In this document: piece by piece, positions 4,531-8,582 of the stretch | Numbering within the stretch: the stretch's first letter is position 1 | How the letters are laid out: every line of letters starts with the position of its first letter | Assembly (NCBI GenBank): GCA_021160625.1 | Contig: JAGHCE010000172.1 | Location: forward strand, 1-8,582 | Length of the DNA: 8,582 bases | Reading direction: 5' to 3' | From: Planctomycetota bacterium | Lineage (GTDB): Bacteria; Planctomycetota; DG-23; SLPQ01 | Notes under the pieces: generated by a model | What the model saw: only the letters and a program-made list of their open reading frames with translations | What the model was told of the DNA's origin: nothing | Databases searched by the model: none | Position numbers and translations under genes: made by a program

Positions 4531-6339
4531 GTGATCATTCGAGGTTCAGGTCGGAAAGGGGCGTCTTTGATCGCAGGGAGTCGGCGTCTTCGGGCGGCAC
4601 TGGCCACAGGGCTTCTCTGGCCGTTGGTGCTCTGTGTGCCGGCTTGTGCGGCTATGGGCCAGGTGTCCTCGGATACCGGCGGTGTCAACACCCCCTACGC
4701 AAATCCAATAAGCCACATATGGCTGGTCATCATCATCTGCGGCGCGGCGTTCTGGCTTGCCGCCCTCGACTGGATAAACAAGGACGCCGAACCGGTCAAG
4801 GAAAGCCCCCATCTCTGGAACCTGCTCTTTTTTTCCACGGGCGTCTTTAGTTTCTGCGTGGCCTGGTTGCTGCCCTACCCTGTTCTCTCGGCGGTGCTGT
4901 TTGCAATCGTCGTCGGAGGGACGTACACGACCTACGTGGTAATCCGCAACGCCAAGGTACCCTACGACGACAAGGTCTGGACCTCCCGCCACCTGTACGG
5001 CGTCTACAGGAACGTGCTCTCCGCGCTGGGTATGCGGGCTTATACGAAAACCACACGTGGCGAGTCGAAGAGGGACATTACGGAGGTTCCCGTAACTCTT
5101 ATCAACCGCACCGGCACCCGACAGGAGGCCGAGGGCCAGGGCAAGACCGGAAGCGCTCTCCAGGCGGTCAAGTACCTCATCTACGAGGCCGTGCAGAACC
5201 GCGTCACCGACGTCCACCTCGAGCCCAAGGGTTCGAGCGTCACCGTGCGCTACCGCATAGACGGCATCCTTCACAACACCGAGCCGCTCCCGCGCGAACT
5301 CGGCACTTCGACGATAAGCGCCATCAAGGTCCTGTGCGCGATGGACATATCCGAGCGGCGTCGGCCGCAGGACGGGGCGTTTTCCGCCGAGCTGCCGGGC
5401 AAGAACATAGACATACGCGTGGCGACCAATCCCAGCGTCGGCGGGGAGCGGATGATGATGCGCATTCTCGACCGCTCGCGCGGGCTTATGGCACTTGAAA
5501 ACCTGGGTATGACCCGGAAGATGCAGCAGGAGCTCCTGAAGTTCGCCGCAAGCCCCAACGGGATGATGGTCGTCACCGGCCCCACCGGCCACGGAAAGAC
5601 GACCAGCCTCTACGCGCTGCTCAACAAGATCGACGCCTTTCAGCGAAACGTCATAACCATAGAGGACCCCGTCGAATACAGGCTCGAAAACATCTCCCAG
5701 ACGTCGATCAACTCCAAGGCCGGCATCACCTTTGCAAACTCCCTGCGTTCGATGCTCAGACAAGACCCCGACGTCATCCTGGTCGGCGAGATTCGCGACA
5801 GCGAGACCGCCGAGATAGCGATGCAGGCCGCGATGACGGGGCACCTGGTTTTCACGACCGTCCACGCCGCTGACGCCGTTTCTGTCATCTTCAGGCTTCT
5901 CGACCTCGGCATACAGCCGTATCTCATCTCGGCGGCGGTCACGGGCATTCTCTCCCAGAGACTCATCAGGATGCTCTGCAACAACTGCAAGGCCCCCTAC
6001 CGGCCCAAGCCCGGCTTTCTCGAAAAGGCCGGGTTGCCCGCGCACAGAGTGGAGGTTCTCTACAAGCCGGTCGGTTGCGAGAGATGCCAGGGAACCGGCT
6101 TCTACGGGCGCACGGGGATTTTCGAGCTGCTCACGATCAATGACGAACTGCGCGACATAATACGCTCGAACCCCTCCGTGACCCAGGTCTATCGCAGCGC
6201 ACGCAAGACCGGTATGCGCACCTTCGAGGAAGACGGGCTGCTCAAGGTGGCCAGGGGAATTACGTCGGTCAAGGAGCTGCTGCGCGTCACAAGGGGCGAT
6301 AAGACCCGCCAAATGGACTACAAGGAAAAGGGAGACTGA
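4531..6339 (+). CDS. GspE/PilB-family assembly ATPase with N-terminal membrane domain
   Basis: GspE/PilB ATPases power polymerisation of type IV pili or type II secretion pseudopili. The C-terminal two thirds of this 602-aa protein is typical: an N2-like region with VQNRVTDVHLEP (221-232) and VRYRIDGILH (239-248), Walker A GPTGHGKT (350-357), Asp box TIEDPVEY (376-383), Walker B DPDVILVGEIRD (412-423), His box TGHLVFTTVHA (436-446) and the zinc tetracysteine CNNC (483-486) plus CERC (516-519), followed by GTGFYGRTGIFELL. The zinc motif separates it from PilT. The N-terminus is odd. Instead of the soluble N1 (MshEN-type) domain there is a basic, signal-like segment with a hydrophobic core ending PACAAMG (about 18-42), then about three predicted membrane helices (about 62-80, 95-115 and 117-138). 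The motor would therefore be tethered to the inner membrane. Start GTG 4531 has GGAGG 5 nt upstream. Its TGA overlaps the next gene. Whether it serves pili or secretion is not shown by the window. Confidence 0.93.
   Translation: MIIRGSGRKGASLIAGSRRLRAALATGLLWPLVLCVPACAAMGQVSSDTGGVNTPYANPISHIWLVIIICGAAFWLAALDWINKDAEPVKESPHLWNLLFFSTGVFSFCVAWLLPYPVLSAVLFAIVVGGTYTTYVVIRNAKVPYDDKVWTSRHLYGVYRNVLSALGMRAYTKTTRGESKRDITEVPVTLINRTGTRQEAEGQGKTGSALQAVKYLIYEAVQNRVTDVHLEPKGSSVTVRYRIDGILHNTEPLPRELGTSTISAIKVLCAMDISERRRPQDGAFSAELPGKNIDIRVATNPSVGGERMMMRILDRSRGLMALENLGMTRKMQQELLKFAASPNGMMVVTGPTGHGKTTSLYALLNKIDAFQRNVITIEDPVEYRLENISQTSINSKAGITFANSLRSMLRQDPDVILVGEIRDSETAEIAMQAAMTGHLVFTTVHAADAVSVIFRLLDLGIQPYLISAAVTGILSQRLIRMLCNNCKAPYRPKPGFLEKAGLPAHRVEVLYKPVGCERCQGTGFYGRTGIFELLTINDELRDIIRSNPSVTQVYRSARKTGMRTFEEDGLLKVARGITSVKELLRVTRGDKTRQMDYKEKGD
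6322..6326 (+). promoter_or_regulatory. Ribosome binding site deciding the cvpA-like start
   Basis: AAGGA lies 9 nt before CTG 6336, within the last codons of the pilB-like gene. No similar site stands before the GTG at 6363, the first conventional start codon in this frame. Confidence 0.4.
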
Positions 6340-6938
6340 TCATAGCACTCATCAACCTGTTAGTGGTCGCAATCATCATCGGCGGCACGCTGCTGTATGC
6401 GGCGAGGGGGGCCTTTTCTGCGGTTGCGACGTTCCTTATCACGCTCCTGGCAGCGCTCACCACGGCAAATTACTACACGCTCCTGGAGCGAGTCATCCTG
6501 AAGATTCACGAATCGACGGCGTCCTACGCGGACGCCTTAGCGTTTCTGCTGACTTTCCTTATCTCGTTCCTGCTGCTGCAGTACCTGGCGATAACCTTCT
6601 TCGAGGAGCACATCGCCCTGAATATCATCGCCAACGGCCTGGGAGGGGCTATCTTCGGCGCTTTCGCCAGCACCCTCCTTGCGGGCGTTCTGGTAATAGC
6701 CTGGTTTATGCTGCCCGGCTCCGTTTACCTCCGCAAGGCCGAATCGGCCGAGCCTTCGGTGGTGGCAAACGTCGATGAGCATTTCCTCGACACGGTCCGC
6801 TTTATCGCCAATGACCGCATCCCCGGCCAGGCGGCCTTCGATCCCACCCACACTTTTATGCGCCTGCATACGAACAAGTACCGCCTCCTGCAACGCAGTG
6901 AGATCGATAACTCTTCGCAGCGCGGACGCCGCCGCTAA
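6336..6938 (+). CDS. CvpA-like polytopic inner-membrane protein
   Basis: The product (200 aa from CTG 6336) has about four hydrophobic segments: roughly 2-21, 27-48, 68-90 and 103-128. A charged C-terminal tail of about 65 residues ends in RGRRR. The first helix followed by AARGAF and a second helix, then LLLQYLAITFF and LGGAIFGAFASTLLAGVLVI, resembles the CvpA/colicin V production family. That assignment rests on pattern and topology, not on a diagnostic motif, and the molecular role of the family is poorly defined. The first conventional start is GTG 6363, which would cut the first membrane helix in half. CTG 6336 restores it, has AAGGA 9 nt upstream, and overlaps the preceding stop as CTGA (6336-6339), the arrangement of coupled genes. 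AUA 6342 is another possible start. Coupling to the pilB-like gene suggests a function at the same membrane site. Confidence 0.6.
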   Translation: MIIALINLLVVAIIIGGTLLYAARGAFSAVATFLITLLAALTTANYYTLLERVILKIHESTASYADALAFLLTFLISFLLLQYLAITFFEEHIALNIIANGLGGAIFGAFASTLLAGVLVIAWFMLPGSVYLRKAESAEPSVVANVDEHFLDTVRFIANDRIPGQAAFDPTHTFMRLHTNKYRLLQRSEIDNSSQRGRRR

Positions 6939-7068
6939 AACCCCAACCGCCGTCGCGGCAAGTGCTCGTCAGACAGGCAACCTCGTAACAGAGGCGGCTT
7001 CGCGGAGTGTTGCAAACGGCTTGATCCGGGAATAATCGGCCGGACCACGAGAACGGCGCAACGCGGTC
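6939..7068. other. Convergent intergenic region, no gene seen
   Basis: This 130-nt gap separates two converging genes. It holds only short inverted repeats: GCCG/CGGC near 6950, CCTC/GAGG near 6980-6993, and TCCGG (7025-7029) with CCGGA (7040-7044). None is followed by a T run on either strand, so I see no clear intrinsic terminator. Termination here is either Rho-dependent or depends on weak structures. No open frame with a plausible start and ribosome site is apparent. Confidence 0.5.
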
Positions 7069-7482
7069 TCAGGAGAGAGCGCCGGCAATCCTTGCCGCAA
7101 GTTGGTCGCCTCTTCCTTCCGGGTAGGTCGAGGTTATCCACCGGTAACCGCGCCCGTCGGCTTCCTTTCGCGGAATGATGTGGAAGTGCACGTGCTCAAC
7201 GACCTGCCCCGCGACACACCCGCAGTTATTTAGAAGGTTGAAGCCCTCGGCGCCGACAAGGTCGGTTACAACGGGAGCAATTCTCGCCAGGGCCGCCGTC
7301 ACCGCGGCCAGGTCTTCGCGGGTCATCCCGGTGATGTCTCTTGCGTGGGCCTTGGGTATGACAAGCGTGTGGCCTTCGGCGACGGGGTTAATGTCGAGAA
7401 AGGCGAGGACGAGGGCATCCTCCCAAACCTTCCAACAGGGAAGATTCCCGGCGACAATCCTGCAGAAGATGCAATCGCTCAT
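7069..7482 (-). CDS. HIT (histidine triad) family nucleotide hydrolase
   Basis: HIT proteins of the Hint branch hydrolyse nucleotide phosphoramidates or related nucleoside monophosphate conjugates in the cytoplasm. The physiological substrate in bacteria is seldom known. The 137-aa product shows the N-terminal CIFCRIV (4-10), the core AFLDINPVAEGHTLVIPKAH (27-46) and the triad HVHFHIIPR (97-105), with His99 the expected nucleophile. Cys4, Cys7, His46 and His97 fit the zinc-binding subgroup. FNLLNNCGCVAGQVVEH (81-97) is the usual segment before the triad. An in-frame ATG at 7503 would add seven residues. ATG 7482 is preferred because GGAG lies 5 nt before it and the protein then begins MSDCIFC like its relatives. 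It follows rplQ by 88 nt on the same strand and may be transcribed with it, although a long imperfect hairpin lies between. It converges with the cvpA-like gene. Confidence 0.94.
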   Translation of the reverse strand: MSDCIFCRIVAGNLPCWKVWEDALVLAFLDINPVAEGHTLVIPKAHARDITGMTREDLAAVTAALARIAPVVTDLVGAEGFNLLNNCGCVAGQVVEHVHFHIIPRKEADGRGYRWITSTYPEGRGDQLAARIAGALS

Positions 7483-7487
7483 CACGT

Positions 7488-7491
7488 CTCC
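7488..7491 (-). promoter_or_regulatory. Ribosome binding site deciding the HIT gene start
   Basis: On the minus strand GGAG ends 5 nt before ATG 7482. The alternative ATG at 7503 has no comparable site. Confidence 0.55.
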
Positions 7492-7514
7492 GGCGATCAT
7501 CAACGGCCCAAGGT

Positions 7515-7567
7515 CCGACAGGCCCTGCGGTACCGGCAGATTGCCCTTTCCCGGCAGGCCGTGTCGG
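7515..7567 (-). repeat. Long imperfect hairpin between rplQ and the HIT gene
   Basis: The outer arms CCGACA-GGCC (7515-7524) and GGCC-G-TGTCGG (7557-7567) pair over 10 bp with a single bulged base at 7561. The stem can continue inward with TGC/GCA and GG/CC pairs (7526-7530 with 7551-7556). CCGGCAG occurs twice in the region (7533-7539 and 7551-7557). There is no T run on the minus-strand 3' side, so it is not a standard terminator. It could be an mRNA processing or stability element that uncouples the ribosomal operon from the HIT gene. Confidence 0.4.
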
Positions 7568-7570
7568 TCT

Positions 7571-8098
7571 TTACTGCTCTTCGGGCGCGTCCTCGGCCGG
7601 CGGCTGTTGGGGTTCTTCGGCGGGTGCTTTGGGCGTCTTTTCGGACGGTTGTGCAGCGCTCACTTTCTTGTGTGACTTTTTCGACCGCGCCTTCTTCGTG
7701 GTCCTTATCTCCTCCTCGACGAGCTCGAAGACGCACTGCGTCGCTGCGTCACCCAGCCGCACGTCCGAGAGATGAAGAATGCGCGTGTACCCGCCCTGCC
7801 GGTTGGCATAGCGCGGGGCAATCTCGTTGAAGAGCTTGTGGACCATTTCCTTGTCACCCAGGAGGGCGATGGCCCTGCGCTGGTTGGCCACGCCTCCCTT
7901 CTTGCCGAGCGTAACGAGCCGCTCCACGAGATGCCGGCACTCCTTGGCCTTCGGCACGGTTGTTATTATCCGTCCCGGGTTGTCCGGATCTTCGCTACCG
8001 CCGTCGGTGCGTAGGAGGCTTGCGGCCATATTGCGCAACATCGCCTTGCGGTGACTCGGCGTCCGGTTCAAATGCCTTGTGCGTACGCGGTGCCTCAT
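7571..8098 (-). CDS. rplQ: 50S ribosomal protein L17
   Basis: L17 is a large-subunit ribosomal protein, normally encoded right after rpoA at the end of the alpha operon, as here. The product begins MRHRVRTRHLNRTPSHRKAM and continues with RIITTVPKAKE (43-53), LVTLGKKG (61-68), KLFNEIAPRYANRQGGYTRIL (88-108) and GDAATQCVFELVE (116-128), the L17 core. Two departures are visible. About 11 extra residues (roughly 31-41, rich in D, G and E) are inserted between the first helix (SLLR) and RIITT. A tail of about 40 residues after 135 is first Lys-rich, then Pro/Glu/Ala-rich. Total length is therefore 175 aa against roughly 115-130 in compact homologues. ATG 8098 overlaps the rpoA stop as ATGA, with AAGGAG 11 nt upstream, so translation is probably coupled to rpoA. 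An in-frame start 36 nt further upstream would add non-conserved residues. Confidence 0.97.
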   Translation of the reverse strand: MRHRVRTRHLNRTPSHRKAMLRNMAASLLRTDGGSEDPDNPGRIITTVPKAKECRHLVERLVTLGKKGGVANQRRAIALLGDKEMVHKLFNEIAPRYANRQGGYTRILHLSDVRLGDAATQCVFELVEEEIRTTKKARSKKSHKKVSAAQPSEKTPKAPAEEPQQPPAEDAPEEQ

Positions 8099-8582
8099 TT
8101 TGCGATCGTCTCCTTGTGCGACTCCACCGGCCACTCAATTTCCATTCCCAGAGAAAGGGCGAGATCCGCGAGTTTCTCTTCGATCTCCTTGAGCGACCTC
8201 TTTCCGAAATTCCTTACCTTCAGAAGCTCTGCAGAGGTCATAGTAACGATGTCTCCAACAGTTTTTAGTTGCTCCGCCTCAAGACAGTTGTGGGCGCGTA
8301 CGGAAAGCTCCAGTTCATCGATCGTCATAGAGAGCTTCTGCCTGAGCTCCGGCGTTATGCCCGATTTCTCATCCACCACAATGTCGTCGATTGGCATATC
8401 CTGTATTTCATCACCGATTTCGAAGTAGTGAATGAAAACGTTGAGGTGCTTGCGAAGGATTTTCGCCGCCTCCACAACCGCCATTTCGGGCGTTATCGTG
8501 CCGTTGGTCCATATCTGCATTATCAGCCGGTCGTAGTTGGTCCTCTGGCCCACGCGCGTGTTCTCGGTGGAGTACTCCACCC
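8095..8582 (-). CDS. rpoA: DNA-directed RNA polymerase subunit alpha (C-terminal part; 5' end outside window)
   Basis: RpoA dimerises to nucleate core RNA polymerase, and its C-terminal domain contacts UP-element DNA and activators. About 162 codons are present. First comes the end of the N-terminal domain (TRVGQRTNYDRLIMQIWTNG at 8-27 of the visible part, then ITPEMAVVEAAKILRKHLNVF). An acidic linker follows, then the C-terminal domain with LELSVRAHNCL (90-100), KTVGDIVTMTSAELLKVRNFGKRSLKEI (106-133) and LSLGM (142-146). The Arg and Asn of SVRAHNCL match the DNA-contacting positions of the family. The first codon seen, GTG at 8580, is internal, not a start: the conserved sequence continues past the window edge. 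TGA (8097-8095) overlaps the rplQ ATG. The operon promoter is outside the window. Confidence 0.98.
   Translation of the reverse strand, partial: VEYSTENTRVGQRTNYDRLIMQIWTNGTITPEMAVVEAAKILRKHLNVFIHYFEIGDEIQDMPIDDIVVDEKSGITPELRQKLSMTIDELELSVRAHNCLEAEQLKTVGDIVTMTSAELLKVRNFGKRSLKEIEEKLADLALSLGMEIEWPVESHKETIAK

Noticed and set aside
4546..6312. A 588-codon open frame antisense to the pilB-like gene
   Set aside because: It has no recognisable domain, mirrors the codon-position bias of the convincing plus-strand gene, and lacks a ribosome site. Long antisense frames are expected at this G+C.
6775..7035. Small plus-strand frame across the end of the cvpA-like gene and the gap
   Set aside because: It overlaps a better frame, has Ser/Ala/Arg-rich content and no ribosome site.

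Overview
This is an 8.6 kb stretch of G+C-rich bacterial chromosome, densely packed with housekeeping genes plus a small type IV pilus/secretion ATPase cluster. No transposase, integrase, phage gene, CRISPR array, tRNA or rRNA is visible. HisF, the L17 tail, the PilT variant and the gene mixture remind me of Planctomycetes-like lineages (Phycisphaerae type). That is an impression from protein sequence, not a demonstrated placement. Two local habits stand out. AUA is used for about a third of isoleucines despite the high G+C (14 of 41 in the pilB-like gene, counted by hand). Gene starts also avoid ATG: thiL appears to use TTG, the pilB-like gene GTG, and tsaE and the cvpA-like gene probably CTG.

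Layout. Plus strand: (1) 1-1473 holds the tail of an unidentified gene, thiL (thiamine-phosphate kinase) and tsaE (tRNA t6A ATPase), overlapping or tightly coupled. (2) 1474-1635 is a non-coding gap with a terminator-like hairpin, further inverted repeats and a strong sigma70-type promoter (TTGCCA, 17 nt, TATACT) about 27 nt upstream of argB. (3) 1636-3290 holds argB and hisF, arginine and histidine biosynthesis genes 26 nt apart. (4) 3321-6938 holds a PilT-family ATPase, a 100-nt gap able to fold into two hairpins plus a pseudoknot, a GspE/PilB-family ATPase with an unusual membrane N-terminus, and a small polytopic CvpA-like membrane protein. Minus strand, converging on these: (5) 8582-7069 holds rpoA (C-terminal part), rplQ (ribosomal protein L17) and a HIT-family hydrolase, i.e. 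the end of the ribosomal alpha operon.

How the genes relate. argB, hisF, pilT, the pilB-like gene and cvpA-like gene could form one transcript from the promoter at 1581-1609, because the gaps are short (26, 30, 100 and -4 nt). The two ATPases belong to the families that power pilus retraction and extension or secretion-pseudopilus assembly. No pilin, PilC/GspF platform protein or secretin gene is in the window.

Most interesting points: the pilB-like ATPase that replaces the usual N-terminal domain with a signal-like segment and about three membrane helices; the structured leader in front of it; a PilT in which the AIRNLIRE motif has degenerated; and two apparent CTG starts. One of these forms a CTGA overlap, alongside ATGA and TTGA overlaps in the same window.
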